A DNA stretch of 64,000 bases from Burkholderia catarinensis (GTDB lineage: Bacteria > Pseudomonadota > Gammaproteobacteria > Burkholderiales > Burkholderiaceae). This document shows, piece after piece, positions 8,550 to 17,657 of this stretch. The stretch is taken from assembly GCF_001883705.2 (NCBI RefSeq), contig NZ_MDEQ02000001.1, positions 620,001 to 684,000 on the forward strand. The letters are read 5' to 3'. The position numbers and the translations under genes are program-made. Position 1 is the stretch's first letter. Each line of letters opens with the position of its first letter. The notes beneath the pieces are model-generated. The model was not told where the DNA came from. It was given only the letters and a program-made list of their open reading frames with translations, and made no database searches.

Positions 8550-8581
8550 CTGTTGAACCACTGTTCAACAGCGCCTATACT
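8550..8581 (+). promoter_or_regulatory. TetR-type operator overlapping a candidate promoter
   Basis: CTGTTGAAC (8550-8558) and GTTCAACAG (8563-8571) form a perfect 9-bp inverted repeat with a 4-bp spacer. A candidate sigma-70 promoter overlaps it: TTGAAC at 8553-8558, 17-bp spacer, TATACT at 8576-8581, directed at the ABC ATPase gene at 8668. A repressor bound here would block the -35 region. A related GTTCAAT half-site lies near 8488 on the TetR side. Confidence 0.65.
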
Positions 8582-8667
8582 CGACTCCGCATGAGGTTGG
8601 TCGGCCATTCAACAAGGCGTCACGATTCCGCACGGGACGGGCGTGAGAATTCGACACAGGAGACAGC

Positions 8668-9474
8668 ATGTTGGCGCGGGTGGAGAGTTTGAAACCGGTC
8701 GTCGAGGAACGCGTGCAGGTAGACGACCTGCACAAGCGGTTCGGCGAACTGGAGGTGTTGAAAGGCGTGTCGCTGAGAGCGCATGAAGGCGAGGTGATCT
8801 CGCTGATCGGCGCGAGCGGATCGGGCAAGAGCACGCTGCTACGCTGCATCAACCTGCTCGAGACGCCGACCCGGGGGCGCATTGTCGTCGACGGCGAGGA
8901 GATCGGGCTGAAAGTCGACCGCAAGGGGCGCACCGTGCCGATCGATCCGCGCCAGGTCGAGCGAATCCGCACGCGGCTCGGCATGGTGTTCCAGAGCTTC
9001 AACCTGTGGGCGCACCGCACGGTGCTGGAAAACGTGATCGAGATGCCCGTGCACGTGCTGCGCGAACCGCGCGCCGAAGCGATCGCGCGCGCCGAGCAAC
9101 TGCTCGAACGCGTCGGCCTTGCCGACAAGCGCAACGTCTATCCGGCCTTCCTGTCCGGCGGCCAGCAGCAGCGTGTCGCAATCGCACGTGCGCTGGCGAT
9201 GCGGCCGAAGGTCATGCTGTTCGACGAGCCGACCTCCGCGCTCGATCCCGAGCGCGTCGGCGAAGTGCTGAAGGTGATCCGCGATCTCGCGTGCGAAGGC
9301 CGCACGATGATTCTCGTCACGCACGAGATGGCATTTGCGCGCGACGTGTCGAACAAGGTGCTGTTCCTGCACCAGGGGCGTGTCGAGGAGAGCGGCACGC
9401 CGTCGGAAATCTTCGATACACCGCAGAGCGAGCGCTGCCGCCAGTTCGTCAACGCGCACCGCCAACACCATTGA
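8668..9474 (+). CDS. polar amino acid ABC transporter ATP-binding protein, HisP type
   Basis: ATPase of a basic amino-acid importer, 268 aa. Walker A GASGSGKST, signature [14 protein letters not shown], Walker [15 protein letters not shown] and H-loop LVTHEMAFARDV are all intact. The insertion between Walker A and the Q-loop (LKVDRKGRTVP) is a feature of HisP-like proteins rather than GlnQ, which supports a cationic substrate. The first gene downstream of the operator at 8550. AGGAGA precedes the ATG. The binding protein and two permeases follow in the same operon. Confidence 0.92.
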   Translation: MLARVESLKPVVEERVQVDDLHKRFGELEVLKGVSLRAHEGEVISLIGASGSGKSTLLRCINLLETPTRGRIVVDGEEIGLKVDRKGRTVPIDPRQVERIRTRLGMVFQSFNLWAHRTVLENVIEMPVHVLREPRAEAIARAEQLLERVGLADKRNVYPAFLSGGQQQRVAIARALAMRPKVMLFDEPTSALDPERVGEVLKVIRDLACEGRTMILVTHEMAFARDVSNKVLFLHQGRVEESGTPSEIFDTPQSERCRQFVNAHRQHH

Positions 9475-9538
9475 ACCGCGGGCGCGGCCCGCGCGGCCGG
9501 CCCGAACGATCCGAATCTTTCCCGCAAGGAGTCCGACC

Positions 9539-10336
9539 ATGAAACGCGTCGTACGCAGTCTGCTGTGCCTGTTCAGTATCGTCGTCGCGGCGCTCGCGCC
9601 GCTCGGTTCCGCGCATGCGTCATCGGGCGTGCTGCGCTTCGGCGTTGCCGCCGAGCCGTATCCGCCATTCCTGATGAAGAGCCCGACCGGCCAGTGGAGC
9701 GGTTTCGAGGCCGACCTGATCCGCGCGCTGTGCGACCAGATGAAGGCCAAGTGCGAGATCAAGGAAGTCGCGTGGGACGGCATCATCCCGGCCTTGCTCA
9801 GCGACAAGATCGACGTGATCTTCAACTCGATGTCGATCACACCGGAACGCCAGAAGGTGATCGCGTTCTCGCGGCCGTACTACGAGACGCCGGGTACCTT
9901 CGTCGGCGCGAAGAACCAGAAGCTCACGCTGACGCCGGACGGCCTGAAAGGCAAGGTGATCGGCGTGCAGGGCTCCACCGCGAATGCCGAGTTCATCAAG
10001 ATGGCGTACGGCAAGGGCGCGACGGTGCGCCTGTACAACACGCAGGACGACTGCAACGCGGATCTCGTCGCGGGCCGGATCGACACGATGTATCTCGATC
10101 AGCTCGGCATCCTCGATTTCCTGAAGTCGAAGGATGGTTCGACGTTCGAGCTGAAGGGGCCCGGCAGCGTGAAGATGGATCCGGCGATCTTCGGCTACGG
10201 CGTCGGCGCGGGGATGCGCAAGGCCGATGCGCCGTTGAAGCAGCAGATGGACCAGGCGCTCGAGCAACTGCATGCGTCGGGCAAATACGCGCAGATCGCG
10301 AAGAAGTATTTCCCGGTCGATCTCTGGCCGCACTGA
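9539..10336 (+). CDS. polar amino acid ABC transporter substrate-binding protein
   Basis: Periplasmic family 3 solute-binding protein, 265 aa. A Sec signal peptide (KRVVRSLLCLFSIVVAALAP, cleavage after AHA) is followed by LRFGVAAEPYPPFLMKSPTGQW and the family signature GFEADLIRALCDQM. The start at 9539 is preceded by AAGGAG; frames open further upstream but lie within the ATPase gene. Most similar in layout to the lysine/arginine/ornithine and ArtJ-type proteins, consistent with uptake of arginine or a related guanidino compound, which is an inference from the neighbouring aruH-like gene. Confidence 0.9.
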   Translation: MKRVVRSLLCLFSIVVAALAPLGSAHASSGVLRFGVAAEPYPPFLMKSPTGQWSGFEADLIRALCDQMKAKCEIKEVAWDGIIPALLSDKIDVIFNSMSITPERQKVIAFSRPYYETPGTFVGAKNQKLTLTPDGLKGKVIGVQGSTANAEFIKMAYGKGATVRLYNTQDDCNADLVAGRIDTMYLDQLGILDFLKSKDGSTFELKGPGSVKMDPAIFGYGVGAGMRKADAPLKQQMDQALEQLHASGKYAQIAKKYFPVDLWPH

Positions 10337-10382
10337 GCGCGGATACCGGCATACGGGCGTCACGCACGGACGAGGAGGCGGC

Positions 10383-11099
10383 ATGGACGGTTGGGGATGG
10401 GTGAGCTACCTGGGCATGGACCCGGACGGCTGGGGCGTCGCGCTCTTGCAGGGCGCGGGCGTGACGCTCGAGATTTCGCTCGGCGCGTTCGTGGTCGGCA
10501 TCGTGCTCGGGTTGCTCGGCGCGGCCGCAAAGCTGTCCGGCGTGCGCGCACTCGAACGCATCGCACAGGGCTACACGACTCTGTGCCGCGCGGTGCCCGA
10601 GCTGCTGCTGATCCTGCTGCTCTATTACGCGGGCACCGATGCGATCAACTTGCTGATGACGGCGCTCGGCGTCGGCCCCGTCGCGGTCAACGGCTTCGCG
10701 GCCGCGGTGATCGTGCTCGGCATCGTGCAGGGCGCGTACGCGGCGGAGATCATCCGCGGCGCGATCCTCGCGATCCCGTACGGGCAGATCGAGGCCGGCC
10801 GCGCGTTCGGCGCGCCGCCGGGGCTCGTGTTCCGGCGCGTCACGCTGCCGGCGATGGCGCCGTACGCGCTCGCGGGCTTCGCGAACCTGTGGCTGATCCT
10901 CGTGAAGGACAGCGCGCTGATCAGCGTGGTCGGCTACAGCGAGTTGCTCTACACGGCGAAGCAGGCGGCCGGTTCGACGCGCCAGTACATGCACTACTAC
11001 CTGATGGTGGCGGCCGTGTACTTCGCGATCACGTCGCTGTCCGGCGTGCTGTTCCGCGAGATCGAGCGGCGCTTCGGCCGCTGGATGCCGGCATCGTGA
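10383..11099 (+). CDS. polar amino acid ABC transporter permease, HisQ type
   Basis: Inner-membrane permease, 238 aa, about five transmembrane helices. The EAA loop is readable as GQIEAGRAFGAPPGLVFRRV and is typical of the His/Glu/Gln/Arg/opine permease family, as is the upstream stretch TTLCRAVPELLLILLLYY. GAGGAGGCGGC precedes the ATG. It pairs with the product of 11149-11844. Confidence 0.9.
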   Translation: MDGWGWVSYLGMDPDGWGVALLQGAGVTLEISLGAFVVGIVLGLLGAAAKLSGVRALERIAQGYTTLCRAVPELLLILLLYYAGTDAINLLMTALGVGPVAVNGFAAAVIVLGIVQGAYAAEIIRGAILAIPYGQIEAGRAFGAPPGLVFRRVTLPAMAPYALAGFANLWLILVKDSALISVVGYSELLYTAKQAAGSTRQYMHYYLMVAAVYFAITSLSGVLFREIERRFGRWMPAS

Positions 11100-11148
11100 G
11101 CCGCATCGTACTTTCCCACGCACTTTCCCGTCGAACCGGATCAATGTC

Positions 11149-11844
11149 ATGGATCTGAGCGTATTGTCCTCATACGGGTCGCTGCTGCTACTTGGCGTGC
11201 TGACCACCGTCAAGCTGCTCGTCATCTCGGCCATATTCGGCTTCGGCCTCGCGATCGCCGTTGCGTTTGCGCGGCTGTCGTCGAATCCGGTCGTCGCGCG
11301 GGGCAGCAAGGCGTTCACCGAAGTGATTCGCGGCACGCCGCTGCTCGTGCAGATCTACCTGATCTATTACGGCGTCGGCTCGCTGTTCGCGGGCTGGCCC
11401 GCACTGCGCGAGAGCGTACTGTGGCCGTTCCTGCGCGACGGCTTCTGGTATGTCGCGTTCGCGCTCGTGATCAGCGTCGGCGCGTATGTCGGCGAGGTGC
11501 TGCGCGCGGGCCTGCGCGGCGTGCCGAAGGGCGAGATCGAGGCCGCGCGCGCGATGGGGATGCGCCCGTCGATGATCGCGCGCCGCGTATGGCTGCCGCG
11601 CGCGATCCAGATCCTGCTGCCGACGCTCGCGGGCGAGACCGTGATGCTGCTGAAATCGACGGCGCTCGCGTCGACGGTCGCGGTGATGGACGTGCTCGGT
11701 GCCGCGAACTACATCCGCGCGCAAACGCTGCGGACCTACGAGCCGCTGCTGGCGATCGCGGTGATCTATGTCGCGCTCGCGTTCGTGATCGAGCGCGCGT
11801 TCGGCCGGCTCGAGCGGCGCGTGCCCGTGCGCATGCCGCGCTGA
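11149..11844 (+). CDS. polar amino acid ABC transporter permease, HisM type
   Basis: Second permease of the importer, 231 aa. Shows the family hallmark FTEVIRGTPLLVQIYLIYYG in its first half and the EAA loop KGEIEAARAMGMRPSMIARR. The start ATG at 11149 has no strong ribosome site, but the protein aligns with the expected family start (a short leader followed by the first helix). It is 49 bp after the HisQ-like gene and 53 bp before the transaminase, so a single transcript is likely. Confidence 0.88.
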   Translation: MDLSVLSSYGSLLLLGVLTTVKLLVISAIFGFGLAIAVAFARLSSNPVVARGSKAFTEVIRGTPLLVQIYLIYYGVGSLFAGWPALRESVLWPFLRDGFWYVAFALVISVGAYVGEVLRAGLRGVPKGEIEAARAMGMRPSMIARRVWLPRAIQILLPTLAGETVMLLKSTALASTVAVMDVLGAANYIRAQTLRTYEPLLAIAVIYVALAFVIERAFGRLERRVPVRMPR

Positions 11845-11897
11845 ATGAAACAACTGACGACGCGGCGGCCGGGCGTGCGCCGCGCGATGGAGGACGC

Positions 11898-13097
11898 ATG
11901 AACTATTCGAAGCTGGTCGATCGCCTGCAGGGCAAGCGTACGACTGCATGGGACATTCACTACGCGGCGCAGCAGGCCGTCGCGGCTGGCGAGCCGGCTA
12001 TCATCCTGAGCGTCGGCGATCCCGATTTCGCGACCCCCGACGTGATCGTCGAGCGCGCGGTCGCCGCGCTGCGCGGCGGCGACACGCACTACAGCGAAGT
12101 GCGCGGCCGCGCCGAATTGCGCGCGGCGATCGCGCGCGAGCATGTCGCCACGACCGGTCAGTCGGCCGGCCCCGAACACGTGATCGTGACGGCCGGCGCG
12201 CAGAACGCGCTGTTCGCGATGTCGCTGTGCCTGTGCGGGGCGGGCGACGAGGTGCTCGTGCCGGAGCCGATGTACCTCACCTACGAGGCGAGCGTGCGCG
12301 CGTCGGGTGCGACGCTCGTGCCGGTGCCGGTGCCGGTCGATGCGTCGACCGGCTTCCATCTCGACATCGATGCGCTTGAAGCGGCCGTGACGCCGCGCAC
12401 GAAGGCGATCTTCTTCGCGACACCGTGCAACCCGACCGGCGTCGTGATGCCGCGCGCCGATCTCGAACGGATCGCGCGGCTCGCGTGTGAGCGAGATCTG
12501 TGGGTCGTATCCGACGAGGTGTATGCGGCGCTGACGTTCGAGCGCGACATGGTCAGCATCGCGTCGCTGCCGGGGATGGCCGAGCGCACGGTGACGGTTG
12601 GCAGCCTGTCGAAGTCGCATGCGATGCCGGGCTGGCGGGTGGGCTGGGCCGTCGGCCCCGTCGAACTGATCGAGCACGCGGAGCGGCTCGCGCTGTGCAT
12701 GCTGTACGGGCTGCCGGGCTTCATCCAGCAGGCGGCCGTCACCGCGCTCGACAACCGGGCCGCGATCGTCGCGGACATGCGCGAGCTCTACCGGCGCCGC
12801 CGCGATCTCGCGTACGGCCGGCTGCGCGACGTGCCGGGCCTGCGCTGCCTGCTGCCGGAAGCGGGCATGTTCATGATGGTCGACGTGCGCGGCACGGGGC
12901 TCGACGCGCATGCGTTCACGTGGGGGCTGTTCCGCGCGAAGCAGGTCGCGCTGCTCGATGCGAGCGCGTTCGGCGATACGGCGTCAGGCTTCGTGCGCTT
13001 CGGCTTCGTCGTCGACGACGCGCAACTGACCGACGCGTGCGAGCGCATCGCGGCGTACGTTGCGAGCCTCGGCGTCGATGCTCGTTCGGCGTCGTGA
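11898..13097 (+). CDS. aruH: class I/II aminotransferase, arginine--pyruvate transaminase type
   Basis: PLP enzyme of 399 aa expected to transfer the alpha-amino group of L-arginine to pyruvate, giving 2-ketoarginine and alanine. Fold type I landmarks: LSVGDPDFATPDVI near the start, the nucleotide-like loop TAGAQNALFA, the Asn/Pro/Thr motif TPCNPTGVV, the Asp/Tyr motif SDEVYAAL, and the PLP lysine K239 in SLSKSHAMPGWRVG. The opening AWDIHY and the stretch LALCMLYGLPGFIQ agree with my memory of Pseudomonas AruH. It is in the same operon as an amino-acid importer and lies across from the aruI-like gene, which strengthens the assignment. Confidence 0.78.
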   Translation: MNYSKLVDRLQGKRTTAWDIHYAAQQAVAAGEPAIILSVGDPDFATPDVIVERAVAALRGGDTHYSEVRGRAELRAAIAREHVATTGQSAGPEHVIVTAGAQNALFAMSLCLCGAGDEVLVPEPMYLTYEASVRASGATLVPVPVPVDASTGFHLDIDALEAAVTPRTKAIFFATPCNPTGVVMPRADLERIARLACERDLWVVSDEVYAALTFERDMVSIASLPGMAERTVTVGSLSKSHAMPGWRVGWAVGPVELIEHAERLALCMLYGLPGFIQQAAVTALDNRAAIVADMRELYRRRRDLAYGRLRDVPGLRCLLPEAGMFMMVDVRGTGLDAHAFTWGLFRAKQVALLDASAFGDTASGFVRFGFVVDDAQLTDACERIAAYVASLGVDARSAS

Positions 13098-13128
13098 CGC
13101 CTGCGGCGATCCTGAAGGAGAGAATACG

Positions 13129-14139
13129 ATGATCGAAACGCTGAGCTGGCCGGTGCCGGGCGACAACGGGCAGCCGCTCGCGATCCGTGCGTGGCGGCTG
13201 TCGGCCGGCGACGGCCCGCGCGTGCACCTGCAGGCCGGCGTGCATGCCGACGAGATTGCCGGGATGCTCGTGCTGCACCGGCTGCTGCCGCAACTGTGCG
13301 CGGCGCACGATCGCGGCGTGCTGCGCGGCACGGTGACGGTCGTGCCGCAGGCCAACCCGCTCGGGCTCGCGCAGTTCCGGCAGGGGCGGTTGCTCGGTCG
13401 CTTCCATGAAACGACGCACCGCAATTTCAACCGGCATTTCCACGAATCGGCCGCGATGCGCCGGCCCGCGACGACCTTCGCCGCGTGGCAGCGCACGCTG
13501 CTCGCCGCCGCGTGCGACGCCGATATCGTGCTCGACCTCCACACCGATTCCGAGGCGCTGCCGTACGTGTATCTGCACCGCGACCTGTGGCCGGCCGGCC
13601 GCGATCTCGCGGCGGCGCTCGGCGCCGATGTCGCGATCTTGTGGGACGAGGACGACGACGGCGCATTCGAAGGCGCCGTCGTCGCGCACTGGGCGCGTGA
13701 CGGCGGGCTGCGCGACCGGCTGGTCGCGACCGTCGAACTGCGCGGCCAGTCCGATGTTTCCGATGCGCTGGCCGAGCGCGACGCCGACGGCGTGCTCGCG
13801 TTCCTGCGCGGCCGCGGCGTGATCGCGGAGCCGCCCGGCGCATGCGACTGGCACGGCGAGGCCGTGCCGATCGCCCATATGGAAACCGTGCTCGCGCCCG
13901 TGTCGGGCGTGCTCGTCTACGAACGCGAACTCGGCGCGACGGTCGAGGCCGGAGAGCGTATCGCGCGGATCGTCGCGCATCCGGGCGCGCCGGGCAGCGA
14001 GCACGTGCTGGTCGCCCCGCAGGCCGGACGCATCGTCACGCGCAACCGCGAGCGGCTGGTCGCGCAGGGCGATGTCGCGCTGAAGCTGACGGGTTCGCGG
14101 CCGTCGGCGGGATGGTCGGGCGGCGCGCTCGATCCTTAA
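13129..14139 (+). CDS. zinc-dependent deacylase, succinylglutamate desuccinylase/aspartoacylase family
   Basis: Cytosolic metallohydrolase of 336 aa. Zinc ligands are visible as H39 and E42 in GVHADEIAG, and H138 in LDLHTDSE. Family members remove an acyl group from N-acylated amino acids, for example AstE, aspartoacylase and the ectoine-pathway deacetylase DoeB. Here it is the last gene of the amino-acid transport/transaminase operon, so an N-acyl arginine, ornithine or guanidino derivative is a reasonable guess, but no other ast or ectoine gene is present. AAGGAGAG precedes the start. Confidence 0.82.
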   Translation: MIETLSWPVPGDNGQPLAIRAWRLSAGDGPRVHLQAGVHADEIAGMLVLHRLLPQLCAAHDRGVLRGTVTVVPQANPLGLAQFRQGRLLGRFHETTHRNFNRHFHESAAMRRPATTFAAWQRTLLAAACDADIVLDLHTDSEALPYVYLHRDLWPAGRDLAAALGADVAILWDEDDDGAFEGAVVAHWARDGGLRDRLVATVELRGQSDVSDALAERDADGVLAFLRGRGVIAEPPGACDWHGEAVPIAHMETVLAPVSGVLVYERELGATVEAGERIARIVAHPGAPGSEHVLVAPQAGRIVTRNRERLVAQGDVALKLTGSRPSAGWSGGALDP

Positions 14140-14521
14140 ACGACGGCGCGGGCCCACGCATCGAATCCGGTATTTTCCGCGTGAAGGGGCGGAAACGAAT
14201 CAACTCGTACGATAATGCGCAAACGTTTTACCGGCATTCAATAATATCGATGTCGCGGAATATAAATAAACAATGATTATCCGCTGCTCCGTCGATTCAA
14301 TAAACTCCGCAACCATACTGGCGCTGGGGCCCAGAGGTTAACGGCAAATTCGCGAAAAACTTTAGGTTTTTCCCGTCGCAATTATTCATTTCAATTCCGT
14401 CAATGATCGATTGATTAACGGTCATCGGACAGTCATACACCATCCCCGATAATTCGGCGCTCATATTCTTTCAATAGACCAAGGCGCGATCGAAGCCGGA
14501 TCGCTGCGGGGAGCTGTACTC
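14140..14521. other. 382-bp intergenic region upstream of the chemosensory-like operon
   Basis: Clearly more AT-rich than its surroundings, with no open frame of note. It should hold the promoter of the kinase gene at 14522; GGGGAG just before the ATG is the ribosome site. CCCGATAA near 14446 resembles a flagellar sigma-28 -10 element, but I see no matching -35 element, so this is not proposed as a site. Confidence 0.5.
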
Positions 14522-16906
14522 ATGACCATTCGTCATCGCATTACGCTGCTAGTCGTCCTGACGTTCTTCGCGCTGTCCGCGATCGGCATCTATGCCGTGT
14601 ACCAGACGCGCAAGAGCGCGTCCGAGGTGCGCCAGGTCACCCAGGGAATCGTGCCGAGCGCGCTCGCGTCGGCGGATCTCGTCGCCGATGTGAAGAACAT
14701 CCAGATCGCGACGATGACGCTCGTCTATGCGCCCGACGCGAACACCGCCGCGCAGGCGCGCGACGAGTTGAAGGCCAAGCAGGCCGCGCTGCGAGCCGCA
14801 CTCGACGTGCAGGCGAAATCGGCGGTCGGCCGCGCGCAGGAAGGCCTCGTCACGCAGGCGAAGGACAGCGTCGCGAACTATTTCGCGGCGATCGACGACA
14901 CCGTGAAGATGAAGGCGGACGGCAAGGCCGAGATGGCGCAGGCCTACCTGTTCGCGAACGTCGCGCAGTATCGCGACGAACTCGAAAGCATCGTCGACAC
15001 GCTGCGCGTCGAGAAGAACCGCCAGAAGGACGACGCGATCAGTGCACTGAACGGGATGCTCGCGACCACGGCGACCGCGATTGCGGGCGTCGCCGGCACG
15101 GTGATCGTGCTGCTGACCGCGCTCGGCTTCGTGCTGTATCGCCAGATCACGCGCCCGCTGATCGGGATGCAGACGGCGATGAGCGAGATTGCGACGAGCC
15201 AGGATTTCACGCGCCGCGTGCCGGTGGGCCGGATGGACGAAATCGGCCATTCGATCGTCGCGTTCAACGGGATGATCGAGAAGATCCAGGAGAACGCCGC
15301 GCAGCTCAAGCAGAAGACGGCGGACATCCAGGCGATGCTGCAGAACATGCAGCAGGGCATCCTGACCGTCGTCGAGGGCGGCGTCGTGCATGCGGAGTAT
15401 TCCGCGTACCTCGAAACCATCTTCGAGACGAACGACATCGCCGGCCGCGACCTGATGGCGCTCGTGTTCGACGACACGGCGATCGGCGCCGACGCGCGCT
15501 CGCAGGTCGACGCGGCCGTGCACGCATGCCTTGGCGAAGACAGCATGAACTTCGGGTTCAACGAACACCTGCTCGTCAACGAAGTCGCGAAGCGGATGCC
15601 GGACGGCCGCGAGAAGTGGCTCGACCTGAGCTGGTCGGCGATCACCGACGAGACCGACACGGTCGTGCGCCTGATGCTGTGCGTGCGCGACGTGACCGAG
15701 ATTCGCGAGCTGACCGCGCAGGCCGGCGAGCAGCAGCGCCGCCTCGAGATGATCGGCGAGATTTTGTCGATCAGCCAGGACAAGTTCCACGACTTCGTGC
15801 ACAGCGCGAAGGGCTTCCTCAGCGAGAACGAGCGGATGATCCGCCAGCACGAGCGCGCCGATCACTCGATCGTCGCGGAACTGTTCCGCAACATGCATAC
15901 GATCAAGGGCAATGCGCGCACGTACAGCCTCCAGCATCTGACGAACATCGTCCATGAAGCGGAGCAGGCGTACGACTCGCTGCGCCGCGCGGACGGCGGC
16001 CCCGAGTGGAACCGCGACGCGCTGATGGACGATCTGGCCCGTGTGCGCGAGGCCGTCGACCGCTACGCGACGATCAACGCGGTCACGCTCGGCCGCAACG
16101 GCGAACCGGCGCAGGGTGGCGCCGACTACCTGATGGTCGAACGCGCGCACATCAGCGAGAGCCTGCGCGTGCTCGACGGCGCCGATCCGGCGAACGCGTC
16201 CGACTGGCATGCGGCGCGCGACGCCGTGCGCCGCATGCTGAGCCAGCTCGGCACCCAAGGGATCGGCGATGCGCTCGGCGGCGTGATCGAGTCGCTGCCG
16301 TCGCTTGCGGCCGAACTCGGCAAGCCGGCGCCCGTCGTGCACATCGACAGCCACGGCCGTCGCGTGCGCAGCGAGATCGCCGCGACGCTGAAGAACGTGT
16401 TCATGCACCTGCTGCGCAATTCGATCGACCACGGCATCGAATCGTCCGAAGAGCGCCGCGCGGCCGGCAAGGCGGCGTCCGGCACGATCGACATCGCGGT
16501 TGGCGTGGGCGGCGGCGAGCTGTGGTTCGTGCTCGGCGACGACGGCCGCGGCCTCGCGCTCGACCGGATTCGCGGCATCGCGCGCGAGCGCGGCTGGATC
16601 GATGCCGACAACGAAGCGGCGCTGTCCGACGAAGCCGTGGCCGAGCTGATTTTCCGGCCGGGCTTCTCGACCGCGAACGCGGTGACCGAAGTGTCGGGGC
16701 GCGGCGTCGGCATGGACGCGGTGCGCAACTTCCTGAAGCGCGACGGCGGCGATATCGCGCTGCGCTTCACCGACGATCGCGTCGGCGCGCCGTATCGCGC
16801 GTTCGAGACGATCGTGTCGCTGCCGCCACGCTTCGCGGCGGACGGGGTTGCTCACGGCGCCGTGCACGAGCGCGCGCGCATCGCGGATATCGGCGCGGCG
16901 GAGTGA
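14522..16906 (+). CDS. membrane CheA-like sensor histidine kinase (HAMP-PAS-Hpt-HATPase)
   Basis: Predicted inner-membrane kinase of 794 aa. Order of parts: TM1 (about 8-27), a periplasmic helical region (28-180), TM2 (about 184-208), HAMP (RQITRPLIGMQ onward), coiled coil, a PAS-like domain (about 275-395), an Hpt domain with phospho-acceptor H459 in NMHTIKGNARTY, and a CheA-type ATPase with N box HLLRNSIDHGIE (N633), DDGRGLA and the G2 box GRGVGMDAV. The protein ends shortly after the ATPase, so the CheW-like P5 domain that couples CheA to receptors is missing. It appears to be receptor and CheA-like kinase in one chain. First gene of a five-gene operon. Confidence 0.85.
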   Translation: MTIRHRITLLVVLTFFALSAIGIYAVYQTRKSASEVRQVTQGIVPSALASADLVADVKNIQIATMTLVYAPDANTAAQARDELKAKQAALRAALDVQAKSAVGRAQEGLVTQAKDSVANYFAAIDDTVKMKADGKAEMAQAYLFANVAQYRDELESIVDTLRVEKNRQKDDAISALNGMLATTATAIAGVAGTVIVLLTALGFVLYRQITRPLIGMQTAMSEIATSQDFTRRVPVGRMDEIGHSIVAFNGMIEKIQENAAQLKQKTADIQAMLQNMQQGILTVVEGGVVHAEYSAYLETIFETNDIAGRDLMALVFDDTAIGADARSQVDAAVHACLGEDSMNFGFNEHLLVNEVAKRMPDGREKWLDLSWSAITDETDTVVRLMLCVRDVTEIRELTAQAGEQQRRLEMIGEILSISQDKFHDFVHSAKGFLSENERMIRQHERADHSIVAELFRNMHTIKGNARTYSLQHLTNIVHEAEQAYDSLRRADGGPEWNRDALMDDLARVREAVDRYATINAVTLGRNGEPAQGGADYLMVERAHISESLRVLDGADPANASDWHAARDAVRRMLSQLGTQGIGDALGGVIESLPSLAAELGKPAPVVHIDSHGRRVRSEIAATLKNVFMHLLRNSIDHGIESSEERRAAGKAASGTIDIAVGVGGGELWFVLGDDGRGLALDRIRGIARERGWIDADNEAALSDEAVAELIFRPGFSTANAVTEVSGRGVGMDAVRNFLKRDGGDIALRFTDDRVGAPYRAFETIVSLPPRFAADGVAHGAVHERARIADIGAAE

Positions 16907-16910
16907 CGAA

Positions 16911-17657
16911 GTGATCGCGCAGGCATGGATGATCCAGGGTGCCGCCGCGCTGGCGGGCGGCGCAGTGGTCGCGGTGGTGGCGGCGATCGTGTTTCGCGTG
17001 ATGCGCAAGCGGCTCGTCGCGGCGCTGGAACACGACGCGGCCGCATTGCGCGACGCGCTCGCCGCGGCCGACGCTCGAGCCAAACAGACGGCGTCGGCGC
17101 ATGCGGAGGCGGCCGCCGCATGGGCGCACCGCGAGGCGCAGCTCGAGGATGCGCTGGCGCGCGAGGCGTCCGCTGCCGGCACGCAGCGCGACGCGCTGCA
17201 GGCGCTGTCGGCCGACCGCGCCGCGCTCGCGCAGCAGGCGATGAAGATCGCCGACGAAGCCGCGCGCCTGCGCGGGCTCGCCGGCACGTTCGAACGCTGG
17301 CACGAGCAGATGATCTCGCTGACCACGCAGAACCAGGACATGCGCGCGAAGAACCAGGAGCTGTCGGCGATCGTCGCGCACGTGTCGATCGTGTCGCTGA
17401 ACGCGTCGATCGAGGCCGCGCGTGCGGGCACGGCCGGGCGCGGCTTCTCGATCGTCGCGAGCGAGGTGCGCGGGCTGGCCGCGCGCTCGCAGCAACTGTC
17501 GAACAGCTATCGCGACAGCCTGAACCGCAACGATCTCGTGACGGCCGCGACGTTCCAGGACATCCAGGCCGGCGGCAAGATGATCACGGCCGCGCTCGCG
17601 ACCGTCGAGACGCTGGCTGGGCACCTGCACGCGCGGATCGAAGGAGAGGCGGCGTGA
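16911..17657 (+). CDS. minimal methyl-accepting chemotaxis-like protein
   Basis: 248 aa, GTG start four bases after the kinase stop. One N-terminal membrane helix (AGGAVVAVVAAIVFRVM) is followed by a long Ala-rich coiled coil and then the conserved MCP hairpin tip SLNASIEAARAGTAGRGFSI with VASEVRGLAARSQQ. There is no periplasmic sensor domain, no HAMP and only short helices around the tip, so it is far smaller than a normal receptor. It may act as a signalling scaffold for the CheA-like kinase. The stop codon overlaps the GTG of the next gene. Confidence 0.8.
   Translation: MIAQAWMIQGAAALAGGAVVAVVAAIVFRVMRKRLVAALEHDAAALRDALAAADARAKQTASAHAEAAAAWAHREAQLEDALAREASAAGTQRDALQALSADRAALAQQAMKIADEAARLRGLAGTFERWHEQMISLTTQNQDMRAKNQELSAIVAHVSIVSLNASIEAARAGTAGRGFSIVASEVRGLAARSQQLSNSYRDSLNRNDLVTAATFQDIQAGGKMITAALATVETLAGHLHARIEGEAA

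Noticed and set aside
14440..14460. CCCGATAA as a flagellar sigma-28 promoter for the chemosensory-like operon
   Set aside because: Only the -10 half resembles the consensus; no TAAA-type -35 at the right distance.
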